Program-made: the position numbers and the translations under genes
The notes under the pieces: model-generated
What the model was told of the DNA's origin: nothing
What the model saw: the letters and a program-made list of their open reading frames with translations, nothing else
The model's database searches: none
NCBI RefSeq assembly: GCF_009296265.1
Contig: NZ_WBJS01000003.1
Coordinates: 124,001 to 188,000, forward strand
Source of the DNA: Thioclava sp. JE_KL1
Lineage (GTDB): Bacteria; Pseudomonadota; Alphaproteobacteria; Rhodobacterales; Rhodobacteraceae
Direction of reading: 5' to 3'
Length of the DNA stretch: 64,000 bases
Shown: in pieces, positions 46,236 to 53,585 of the stretch
How positions within the stretch are numbered: position 1 is the stretch's first letter
How the letters are laid out: the number at the start of each line of letters is the position of its first letter

Positions 46236-47126
46236 TCATGGGACCGGCTGACCGAGCCCGGCCTCGTAGAGGCGGAACCACGTCTCCCTGTCGATCTGAA
46301 CCTTCAAAGCATCGGAAAGCTTCGCGATGCGCTCGAGATTGTTGGTGCCCATCACCGGAATGATCCGCGCGGGATGCGCCAGCAGGAAGGCCGTCGCGAC
46401 AGCCGCACGATCCACGCCCTGCGCCTGCGCGATATCGTCGAGAACGCTCTGCACCCGGCCCTCGCCCGTCATCAGCGCGCCGCCGCCCAGCGGCGACCAC
46501 GCCATCACCGGCTGCGCCTGCCGCTGATGGAAGGCCAGATCGCCATTGGTGAAGGGCTGCAGGCAGCCAAGGCTGATCTCGATCTGGTTCGTCGCCAGCG
46601 GCGTCTTCATCCCCGATTGCAGCAGCTCCCAGTCCCACGGGCGGAAGTTCGACACGCCAACCGCGCGCACCTTGCCGGACGCCACGAGATCGTCGAGCAC
46701 AGCCCCCGTCTCGTCATGATCCATCAGCGGATCAGGGCGGTGGATCAGCAGCAGGTCGATCCGGTCGGTGGCCAGCTCCTTCAGCGAAGCCTCGACCGAC
46801 GCTTCGATATGCGCGCGCGAAGTGTCGTAATGCTTCACCTTGCGATGCGCATGACGGCCCGCCGAGACGATGATGTCGCATTTCGTGACGATCTCCATCT
46901 GATCGCGCAGCGACGGGTCCTCGCGCATCGCCGCGCCGAAGACCCCTTCCGCCGTGTAGCCGCCATAGATGTCGGCATGGTCGAACGTGGTGATCCCCTG
47001 CGCCAGACAGGCGTCGATCTTGGCGCGCACATGGGCGGGCGAGGTGTCGGCGTCGTCGGCCAGCCGCCACATGCCATAGACGATCCGGCTGAGCGCGACA
47101 TCCGAGGTAAGGTCGATCTTTTCCAT
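46236..47126 (-). CDS. ydhF: Aldo/keto reductase, YdhF-like
   Basis: 296 residues. The opening IVYGMWRLADDADTS and the catalytic-tetrad stretch FDHADIYGGY (Asp and Tyr about residues 50-57) match E. coli YdhF closely. The Lys lies in VTKCDII and the His in LLIHRPDPLMDHD. C-terminal cofactor block IIPVMGTNNLERI. NADPH-dependent carbonyl reductase of unknown physiological substrate. The start is ATG 47126. Its own terminator follows, and the decayed monooxygenase gene lies just upstream. Confidence 0.9.
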   Translation of the reverse strand: MEKIDLTSDVALSRIVYGMWRLADDADTSPAHVRAKIDACLAQGITTFDHADIYGGYTAEGVFGAAMREDPSLRDQMEIVTKCDIIVSAGRHAHRKVKHYDTSRAHIEASVEASLKELATDRIDLLLIHRPDPLMDHDETGAVLDDLVASGKVRAVGVSNFRPWDWELLQSGMKTPLATNQIEISLGCLQPFTNGDLAFHQRQAQPVMAWSPLGGGALMTGEGRVQSVLDDIAQAQGVDRAAVATAFLLAHPARIIPVMGTNNLERIAKLSDALKVQIDRETWFRLYEAGLGQPVP

Positions 47127-47162
47127 TAGCGGCGTTTCCCTTCTGCGAGCGGTGTTGCGGGC

Positions 47163-47354
47163 GGTCCCATAGATTTCAGGCGGCGAGACCGTGTCGAGAT
47201 GCGGATAGCCCTACAAGATGAAGGCGCGAATGCCCATCTCGCGGAATTCCTCGAGCTCCGAGATCACCTGATCGGCTGCCCCCACCAGTGCCGCGCCGCA
47301 ATCCGAACGCGCGCGCCCCGGTCCAGAGGTTCGGCGCGACATAGCCGCTCTCAT
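47163..47354 (-). pseudogene. Decayed C-terminal fragment of an SsuD-like FMN-dependent monooxygenase
   Basis: On the minus strand, one frame reads DESGYVAPNLWTG. A frame change then leads to ALVGAADQVISELEEF and MGIRAFIL. This is followed by a stop (TAG, plus-strand positions 47211-47213) and then GYPHLDTV in the same frame. The ordered blocks (PNLW, ALVG, GI.FIL-SGYPHL) are the C-terminus of the luciferase-like alkanesulfonate monooxygenase SsuD. The TAG replaces the Ser of the usual FILSGYPHL. At least one frameshift, one nonsense change and a large 5' deletion are present. No sulfonate ABC genes remain nearby. Confidence 0.75.
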
Positions 47355-47582
47355 CAGCACTACAATCATGCGTCTCTCCCTCGCGGCTCCTTTTCGAATT
47401 AGCTTAGGTAAAAAACCTGCTTGATAGCGCACCGGCCTGCCGACCTATCATCAGGTTTCCGAGTTGTTGTGTCGAGATATCGCAGCGGAACCCGAAAGAC
47501 CCGGTGCAGCGCTCGATCGAGACCGGCGAGGCCGTACGCTTTCCCGCACGACCTTGGCGGTGCGTCGCCTGAGGGCACAGAG

Positions 47583-47605
47583 GTCAGGCCGGGCCATGGC
47601 CTGAC
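47583..47605. other. Inverted repeat in the 47355-47706 gap
   Basis: GTCAGGCC pairs with GGCCTGAC around a 7-nt loop. The surrounding gap (47355-47706) has no convincing gene. It contains this hairpin, of unknown role, and the FNR-like box further on. Confidence 0.4.
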
Positions 47606-47656
47606 ACCCGCACACTGAGCGCGCGGGGCTGCGACGCTGAGTCACCCCTCACGCGT

Positions 47657-47670
47657 TTGACGCGGATCAA
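47657..47670 (+). promoter_or_regulatory. FNR/NNR-type box upstream of the NosL cluster
   Basis: TTGAC-GCGG-ATCAA matches the FNR consensus TTGAT-N4-ATCAA at 9 of 10 positions. It lies 37 bp before the ATG at 47707; a -10-like TGATAC at 47690-47695 fits an activator site centred near -41. Known FnrL, FNR and NNR proteins of rhodobacters bind such sites to activate denitrification and microaerobic genes. Which regulator binds here is unknown. Confidence 0.72.
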
Positions 47671-47706
47671 TTCTCGGCTCACCCTCGCGTGATACGAGCT
47701 TGAGTG

Positions 47707-48222
47707 ATGACCCGACCCCAACGCGCCTCCAGAGCCTTTGACGGCAAGATCGACCGCGGCCCACGCCTGCACGCGCCGCGCTTCGCTGGATTGCGCCGCG
47801 CGCAATCGGCGCTGCTGACCGCGCTCGTCGCGATCCTGCTGCAGGTCGTCCTGCTGACCGATCATCTGGGCGCGGCCGCCATCGCCGCCACCGGTCGGGC
47901 CGCGCCCGGCGCGCAGATGGGGCTGCTGCAGATCTGTACCGGCGAGGGCATCGTCTACATGACCCCGCAGGGCGAAACGGTCGCCGCGCCGGATGGGGCC
48001 GCGCCCCTGCCCAGCCAGACCGCGCCCACGGGTCAGATCCACAGCCAATGCGCGGTCTGCGGCTCGGCCTCGGTCTGCGCGTTTGATGCCCCCGACACCA
48101 TCGTCACCCCGGCACGTCTTGACCGCGAGATCGCCCCGCTCCATGCGTCCCTTGAGCGGCTCTCTCTCCCGGTGCAGACCGCGCCCCGTTTCCGGCACGC
48201 CCGCGCCCCTCCTGTCGTCTGA
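47707..48222 (+). CDS. DUF2946-like protein, first gene of the NosL cluster
   Basis: 171 residues from ATG 47707. One hydrophobic segment (about residues 33-53, ALLTALVAILLQVVLLT) suggests a signal anchor, with an outside domain carrying a Cys/His motif HSQCAVCGSASVC (about residues 112-124), probably a metal site. DUF2946-type proteins are small and often found with copper genes. It is 110 bp before the first nosL-like gene and downstream of the FNR-like box. The assignment to DUF2946 is from recollection of the motif and is tentative. Confidence 0.6.
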   Translation: MTRPQRASRAFDGKIDRGPRLHAPRFAGLRRAQSALLTALVAILLQVVLLTDHLGAAAIAATGRAAPGAQMGLLQICTGEGIVYMTPQGETVAAPDGAAPLPSQTAPTGQIHSQCAVCGSASVCAFDAPDTIVTPARLDREIAPLHASLERLSLPVQTAPRFRHARAPPVV

Positions 48223-48332
48223 GTGCGTCCCTGCACGTCGATCCGGACGTGCTTTTTCCAAACCAGACACATGGCTCGCGACTGCGCCCGTCTCTCGATG
48301 GCGGTGGGTTGCGATATGACAGGATGATCCCG

Positions 48333-48947
48333 ATGAAACGACGCGACTTTCTTCTGACCTCTTCGACCGGCCTCGCGCTGGTGGCCTCCGGCGCAGCCGC
48401 CGAGGATATGAAACCGATGGACGGCATGCCGATGTCGCCGATGGACTGGACCGACCAGAACGGGCTGACCCGCTTCCTCAAGACCGACACGGCGCCGCTC
48501 GAAAACGAGTTCGAGAAATATCCCCGCTGCCCCTATTGCGGCATGATGCGGCAGATGTTCAGCCAGACGCGCCACCTGATCGTCTATGACAACGACACGG
48601 TCGACGGCACCTGCTCGCTGCATTGCGCGGCGATCAGTCTTGCGCTGAACATGGATGCGGGTCCGAAGACGATCTACGCGGGCGATGCGGGCGCGGACGC
48701 CAAGGTCAAGCCGCTCGTGGTGGTCGATGATATGACCTATGTGATCGACGCGAAAAAGCCCGGCACGATGACCGGCACGTCGAAATACGCCTATGCCGAT
48801 CCGGCCAAGGCGGATGCGGCGGCCAAGGACGGGGGCAAGCTGGCGAGCTTCGATGAGGCGCTGGTCATGGCCTATGCCGATATGGCGCGCGACACGATCA
48901 ACATTCGCAAACGCCGTGCCGAGCGCCGCGCCCGCGCCGGTCAGTGA
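48333..48947 (+). CDS. NosL family protein (exported, Met-rich)
   Basis: 204 residues. The N-terminal MKRRDFLLTSSTGLALVAS is a twin-arginine-type signal with a cut after ASGAAA, without a lipobox. The mature start is Met-rich (EDMKPMDGMPMSPMDW), a typical Cu(I) ligand pattern. The NosL core motif is CPYCGMMRQMF (about residues 67-77), followed by DGTCSLHCAA with further Cys/His ligands. NosL carries Cu(I) to NosZ in denitrifiers, but no nosZ lies in this window. The start is chosen at 48333 because AGGA lies 9 nt upstream and the signal begins there. Confidence 0.85.
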   Translation: MKRRDFLLTSSTGLALVASGAAAEDMKPMDGMPMSPMDWTDQNGLTRFLKTDTAPLENEFEKYPRCPYCGMMRQMFSQTRHLIVYDNDTVDGTCSLHCAAISLALNMDAGPKTIYAGDAGADAKVKPLVVVDDMTYVIDAKKPGTMTGTSKYAYADPAKADAAAKDGGKLASFDEALVMAYADMARDTINIRKRRAERRARAGQ

Positions 48948-49012
48948 TCGCCTCAAGGCGGGGCCCGCGCGGCCCCGTCCTTTCCGAATACGTTTCAAGG
49001 AGTTGCAAGACG

Positions 49013-49597
49013 ATGTGCAACCATTCCTGCCATCACGGGGGCACGCCTGCGCGTCCCGCAATGCGCCGTGCATCGCGCCCGACACGCCGCCAGATGCTCA
49101 AACGCGCGGCAGGCTTCGCCGCCGCCCTCTCGCTCGGCCCGGGGCTGAGTGCTGCGCGCGCCGATGCACCCACACTCGACCTGCCCCCGCCCGGCCCCGG
49201 CGACACCTGCCCGGTCTGCGGCATGTTCGTTTACAAATACCCCGAATGGGTCACCACCGTGCTCTACGCGGATGGCTATGCCGATCATTTCGACGGCGCC
49301 AAGGACTACTTCAAATACATGTTCGACATGGAGAAATACGCCCTCGGCCGCAAAGCCGACCAGATCACCGACATGGGCGTGACCGAGTATTACGGGCTCA
49401 AGCTGATCGACGCGCGTGAAGCGCTTTATGTCGTGGGCTCGGACGTTCTGGGGCCGATGGGCCATGAGCTGGTGCCGCTGATGAACGCGGTCGATGCGCA
49501 GGATTTCATGCGCGACCACAAGGGCCAGAAGCTGCTCCGCCACGACGAGGTCACGCCGGAACTGCTCGACGCGCTCGATCAGGGCGGCCCGTTCTGA
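49013..49597 (+). CDS. Second NosL family protein with Cys/His-rich leader
   Basis: 194 residues from ATG 49013, with AAGGAG 12 nt upstream. The first ten residues are MCNHSCHHGG, a striking metal-ligand cluster placed before a twin-arginine-like signal (RRQMLKRAAGFAAALS, about residues 25-40). The mature part has the canonical NosL block TCPVCGMFVYKYPEWV (about 69-84) and a conserved GHELVPL near 150. It diverges from the first NosL protein, so it is not a recent duplicate. It lies 65 bp after it, and the next gene overlaps its stop. Confidence 0.87.
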   Translation: MCNHSCHHGGTPARPAMRRASRPTRRQMLKRAAGFAAALSLGPGLSAARADAPTLDLPPPGPGDTCPVCGMFVYKYPEWVTTVLYADGYADHFDGAKDYFKYMFDMEKYALGRKADQITDMGVTEYYGLKLIDAREALYVVGSDVLGPMGHELVPLMNAVDAQDFMRDHKGQKLLRHDEVTPELLDALDQGGPF

Positions 49598-49920
49598 TGC
49601 GCCGCTCGAGCTATGTCTTTGCGGGGCTTGGCGCCCTGACGCTGCTGCTGGCGGTGGAGCTATATTACCCCGTCTTCGCGCGCCCCCATCGTGATGGGCG
49701 TCTGCTCGAAGAGCGCAGATTGGTCGCGCGGCTGGGGCTGACCGATCCGGCGCTGTTTACCGAGGCGCGCTACACCCGCAACCCCAGCCTAGCCGATCTG
49801 AACACGCCGTTTCAGGACCACCCGGGCAGCTTCGACCACTTCCCCTCCGGCACATTTGTGCCGCCCCCCGCCACGCCCGGCAAGGGCTGGCTCCTCTTCC
49901 AACCCGAGGCCGCGAAATGA
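49597..49920 (+). CDS. Small membrane-anchored protein of the NosL cluster
   Basis: 107 residues, not recognised. One N-terminal transmembrane helix (about residues 6-24, YVFAGLGALTLLLAVELYY), then an outside domain with DPALFTEARYTRNP and a proline-rich end. No Cys; no lipobox. It overlaps both the second nosL-like gene (TGATG) and the ABC permease gene (ATGA), so it is tightly coupled to the transporter. It may be a periplasmic accessory subunit of the ABC complex. Confidence 0.65.
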   Translation: MRRSSYVFAGLGALTLLLAVELYYPVFARPHRDGRLLEERRLVARLGLTDPALFTEARYTRNPSLADLNTPFQDHPGSFDHFPSGTFVPPPATPGKGWLLFQPEAAK

Positions 49921-51059
49921 CCCCATTCCTGCGCCGCCAGCGCGCGCTGGCCGATTTCACCCTCGCCGCTCTCGCCCGCCGCAAAGGCAAGAATATCGCC
50001 CTGATCGCAGTCTATTCCGTGGTGGTCTTCGTACTCGCCTCGGCGATGTTCTTCGCCGCCAGCCTGCGGTTCGAGACCACGACCGTGCTCGAAGGCGCGC
50101 CCGAGATCACCGTGCAGAAGATCACGCTGGGCCGTCAGGATCTGATCGAAGGATCGGTCGCCGACGAGATCGCCGCGATCCGCGGTCTGACCGAGGCCCA
50201 TCCCCGGCTTTGGGGCTATTATTACGACCGGATCAATGGCGCGAATTACACCGTCATGGTGCCCGACGACCCCGAGATGATGCCCGACCCCGGTCAGATC
50301 GCGATTGGCGAGGGCATCCCCCGCGCACGCGGCCTCGAATGGGCGGGCGCCCCGGTTTTCCTGTCGCGCTACGAGGGCGATCTGAAGAAATTCGACGTCG
50401 CCAGGACCTTCAGCCGCGACTCCGCGCTGATGACCTCGGATCTGATGCTGATGAACGAGGCTGATTTCCGCGACTTCTTCGACATTCCCGAAGGCCGCTA
50501 CACCGATGTCGTGGCCCGTGTGCGCAACCCCAACGAGGTCGCTACCATCGTCCAGAAAGGCTCGAACGCGCTGCCGCAGATGCGCTTCGTCACCCGCGCC
50601 GATATCGCGCGCACCTATCAGAAACTCTTCGACTGGCGCGAGGGGTTGCTGACGGCGCTGGCCTTCGCGGGCATCCTCGCCTTCGTCATCTTCGCCGCCG
50701 AAAAAGCCAGCGGGCTCTCGGCCGAGGAAGCGCGCGAGATCGGCATCCTCAAGGCGGTGGGCTGGAACACGCGCGACGTGATCGCGATGAAGATGTGGGA
50801 AGGCGGACTGATCTCGCTCGCGGCTTTCCTGATCGGCACCGTCGCGGGCTTCGCCCATGTGTTCTTCTTCGGCGCCCCGCTCTTCGCGCCGATCCTGAAG
50901 GGCTGGGCGGTAATCTATCCCGATTTCCCGCTGAGCCCGCATGTGGACGGGCTGCAACTGCTGACGCTCGCGCTGCTGACCACCCTGCCCTATATCGCCG
51001 CGACCGTGGTGCCGATCTGGCGCACGGCCTCGGCCGATCCCGATGCCGTGATGCGCTGA
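49917..51059 (+). CDS. FtsX-type ABC transporter permease
   Basis: 380 residues. Four transmembrane segments: one near the N-terminus (about 24-44) and three in the C-terminal half (about 240-262, 295-320, 345-370). Between them lies a large periplasmic domain. The C-terminal signature EEAREIGILKAVGWNTRDVI is the FtsX/MacB loop that contacts the ATPase. Proteins of this type move lipoproteins or drive periplasmic mechanochemistry rather than ordinary uptake. Coupled to the ATPase gene 10 bp downstream. This differs from the NosDFY transporter usually paired with NosL. Confidence 0.85.
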   Translation: MTPFLRRQRALADFTLAALARRKGKNIALIAVYSVVVFVLASAMFFAASLRFETTTVLEGAPEITVQKITLGRQDLIEGSVADEIAAIRGLTEAHPRLWGYYYDRINGANYTVMVPDDPEMMPDPGQIAIGEGIPRARGLEWAGAPVFLSRYEGDLKKFDVARTFSRDSALMTSDLMLMNEADFRDFFDIPEGRYTDVVARVRNPNEVATIVQKGSNALPQMRFVTRADIARTYQKLFDWREGLLTALAFAGILAFVIFAAEKASGLSAEEAREIGILKAVGWNTRDVIAMKMWEGGLISLAAFLIGTVAGFAHVFFFGAPLFAPILKGWAVIYPDFPLSPHVDGLQLLTLALLTTLPYIAATVVPIWRTASADPDAVMR

Positions 51060-51069
51060 GGAGCCCGCC

Positions 51070-51768
51070 ATGATCACTCTGCAATCCGTGACCAAGACCT
51101 ATAATGCGGGCCGCCCCAATGCCGTGACCGCGCTGGACGGGATCGACCTGAGCATCGAGGGGCGGGCCGTCACCGTGCTCAAGGGACCGTCGGGCTCGGG
51201 GAAATCCTCGCTCCTGTCGGTCGTGGCCTGCATGGCGCGCCCCTCCACGGGCCGCGTCAGCCTCGATGGCGAGGTCGTCTCGGGCCTGCCGGAGCACTTC
51301 CAGACCGAACTGCGGCGCGTGCGGTTCGGCTTCATCTTCCAGCGGTTCAACCTCGTGCGCGGCCTGACCGTGCTGGAAAACGTGATGCTGCCAGCCGCGC
51401 CGCTGGGCAAGCCCTTCGCAGAGCTGCGCGCGCGCGCGATGGACCGGATCGAGGCGCTGGGTCTGGGGCCGCGCGCCCAGACCCGGATCGAGCGACTCTC
51501 GGGCGGCGAGGCGCAGCGCGCGGCGATCGCGCGGGCGCTGATCAACGATCCCCCGATCCTGATCGCGGACGAGCCCACGGCCAATCTCGACAGCGCACTT
51601 TCCGAGACCTTCCTGCAGATCGTCGCCGAGGAGAAAGCGCGCGGGCGCACCGTCATCATGTCGAGCCACGACCCACGTGTCTGGGGCGCGGATTGCGTCG
51701 ACCGGGTGGTTTCGATGCGTGACGGGCGGATCGAGGACGCGCCTGTCCAGCAGGAGCCGCAGCCATGA
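51070..51768 (+). CDS. LolD/MacB-type ABC ATPase of the NosL cluster
   Basis: 232 residues. Walker A KGPSGSGKSS (about residues 37-46), signature LSGGEAQRAA, Walker B ILIADEPTANLD and switch His in MSSHDPRV. The LolD-type ATPase partners the FtsX-like permease encoded directly upstream. A GAGGAG ribosome site lies before ATG 51070. The stop overlaps the next gene (ATGA). Confidence 0.88.
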   Translation: MITLQSVTKTYNAGRPNAVTALDGIDLSIEGRAVTVLKGPSGSGKSSLLSVVACMARPSTGRVSLDGEVVSGLPEHFQTELRRVRFGFIFQRFNLVRGLTVLENVMLPAAPLGKPFAELRARAMDRIEALGLGPRAQTRIERLSGGEAQRAAIARALINDPPILIADEPTANLDSALSETFLQIVAEEKARGRTVIMSSHDPRVWGADCVDRVVSMRDGRIEDAPVQQEPQP

Positions 51769-52763
51769 TCTTTCAAACGCCGATCATGGCGCTGTTGCTG
51801 GTGGCCGGTCTGGCCGCGCTGACGGCCCTCTGGGCGGGCGGCTTCGCCGTGACCGTGCTGCGCCGCTGGGATCTGTCGGATATGGGCGCGCGCCAACTGC
51901 GTATGGAGCGGATGACGGAGCTGGTCTCGACCCTCTTCGCCGCCGTCATGCTGGCCGAGCTCGCGGCCCTATTGCTGTTTGTCTTCAATGCCGACCGGAT
52001 GTCGTCGCTATTCGTCGGCGCGATGTGTGCGGTCGGCACGCTCAACGTGAACGATTACGGCTTCCCCGCGCTCTATCTCAAGATCGGCGTGTTCTTCGCC
52101 GCCGTGATCTGGCTGATCCTCGACCGGGCCAACAGGCTGGGCCGGGACTACCCGCTGACTCGCGTGAAATACGCAGCCCTTTTGGCAATCACGCCGCTGA
52201 TCCTTGCCGATGGCGCGGTCGAGTTGAGCTATTTCCTCGACATGCAGACCGATGTGATCACCTCGTGCTGCTCGAAGCTGTTCACGCCGAACAATCCCAA
52301 TCTCGCGCACCAGATGGCGGGCGTCGGCGAGGCGCAGGCGCTCTGGCTGCTCGGCCTCACCGCGCTGATCGCCCTAGCGGCTGGGATCGCGGCGCTGATC
52401 CGCAAGCGCGGCTATGGGCTTTACGCGCTGGCCTCGGCGCTGATGTTCGGGATGGGGCTGACCGCGATCGTCGCGACGGTCTCGCTCTATATCTATGAAA
52501 ACCCCAACCATCATTGCCCGTTCTGCATCCTCAAGCCCGAATACGGCTATATCGGCTACGCGCTCTATGTGCCGCTGTTTCTGGCCACCGCAGCCGGGCT
52601 TGGGGCGGGCGCGCTCAGCCCGTTTCAAAAGCGCGCCTCGCTGGCCGGGCCCCTGCCGGGTTTGATGCGGCGGCTGCTGATCTGGTCGATGGCCGGGTTC
52701 GCCACCTTCGGGATCGTCTGCCTGATCGTAATCTGGCGCTCGCATCTGATCCTCTTCGGCTAA
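51765..52763 (+). CDS. Polytopic membrane protein with Cys motifs, unknown function
   Basis: 332 residues, not recognised. Eight or nine hydrophobic segments (about 7-30, 55-75, 80-98, 105-122, 138-155, 190-210, 220-245, 265-285, 305-325). Two conserved-looking external Cys motifs: TSCCSKLF (about residues 166-173) and NHHCPFCILKPEYGY (about 247-261). The HHCPFC stretch resembles a metal or disulfide site, and VKOR-like proteins carry similar CxxC pairs, but I cannot support that family. Last gene of the cluster. Confidence 0.7.
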   Translation: MIFQTPIMALLLVAGLAALTALWAGGFAVTVLRRWDLSDMGARQLRMERMTELVSTLFAAVMLAELAALLLFVFNADRMSSLFVGAMCAVGTLNVNDYGFPALYLKIGVFFAAVIWLILDRANRLGRDYPLTRVKYAALLAITPLILADGAVELSYFLDMQTDVITSCCSKLFTPNNPNLAHQMAGVGEAQALWLLGLTALIALAAGIAALIRKRGYGLYALASALMFGMGLTAIVATVSLYIYENPNHHCPFCILKPEYGYIGYALYVPLFLATAAGLGAGALSPFQKRASLAGPLPGLMRRLLIWSMAGFATFGIVCLIVIWRSHLILFG

Positions 52764-52868
52764 GCTGTCCGCGACGCGGGCAGCCCCGATTTGGGCCAGT
52801 GTCGCACCGGGCTATGTCGTAAGGCATCCGCGCCGCGCGCGGGAACGCGAACTGGAGGAGGACAGACC

Positions 52869-53564
52869 ATGAGCAAGGCACAGGCGGTGATTATCGGAGT
52901 GGGCGACGGGCTTTCAGCCGCGGTGGCGCGGGAGCTTGCGCCCGATTATGACCTCACCCTCGCGGCTCGCAGCGCCGAGAAGATGCAGGCGCTGGCCAAG
53001 GAAACCGGCGCGCGCATTGTGCAGCTGGATGCGACCGACGAGGCCGCGATTGCCGATCTGTTCGACGCCCTGCCCGAGCCGCCGCGCGTTGTCGTCTACA
53101 ACCCGTCCGGCCGGGTGCGCGGCCCGGTGGCGGAACTCGATGCCGAGGACGTTCGCGCCGCCGTCGAGATCACCGCGATCGGGGCGTTTCTGACCGGCAA
53201 GCACGCCGCGCGGCGGATGCTCGAAGCCGAGCCTACCGAGGGTACTCGCGGCACCATCCTGTTCACCGGGGCCTCCGCCGGGGTGAAAGGCTTCGCGCGC
53301 TCCGCACCCTTCGCGATGGGCAAATTCGCACAGCGCGGACTGGCCGAAAGCATGGCGCGCGAATTGCACCCGCAAGGCATCCACGTCGCCTGGGTGAACA
53401 TCGACGGCATGATCCTAAATCCGGGCCGCAGCGAGGCGCCCGACAAGCCCGGCTCGATGCTGCGCCCCGCGGCGATTGCGAAGACCTATCGCCAGCTGAT
53501 CGAGCAGGATCGCAGCGCCTGGACGAACGAGATCACGCTGCGCCCCTGGGTCGAGACGTTCTGA
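52869..53564 (+). CDS. Divergent SDR family protein lacking the catalytic Tyr
   Basis: 231 residues from ATG 52869, with GGAGGAGGA upstream. An SDR-like fold with a cofactor loop (IIGVGDGLSAA) and a Ser in FTGASAGVKG. The usual YxxxK is FAMGK, with Phe at residue 148 and Lys at 152. Activity as a dehydrogenase is thus doubtful unless another residue substitutes. I recall an SDR subgroup with this FAMGK pattern, so it may be an established variant. The gene follows the NosL cluster by 105 bp but has its own ribosome site. Confidence 0.75.
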   Translation: MSKAQAVIIGVGDGLSAAVARELAPDYDLTLAARSAEKMQALAKETGARIVQLDATDEAAIADLFDALPEPPRVVVYNPSGRVRGPVAELDAEDVRAAVEITAIGAFLTGKHAARRMLEAEPTEGTRGTILFTGASAGVKGFARSAPFAMGKFAQRGLAESMARELHPQGIHVAWVNIDGMILNPGRSEAPDKPGSMLRPAAIAKTYRQLIEQDRSAWTNEITLRPWVETF

Positions 53565-53570
53565 GGCGGC

Positions 53571-53585
53571 GGGCGCTCAGCGCCC
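53571..53585. terminator. Short inverted repeat between convergent genes
   Basis: GGGCG and CGCCC pair around CTCAG, overlapping the stop of the TPP-enzyme gene. No T-run is present. A weak call. Confidence 0.3.

Noticed and set aside
47421-47618. A 65-codon plus-strand frame in the 47355-47706 gap
   Set aside because: It has no ribosome site or recognisable sequence and lies in a non-coding region with hairpins.
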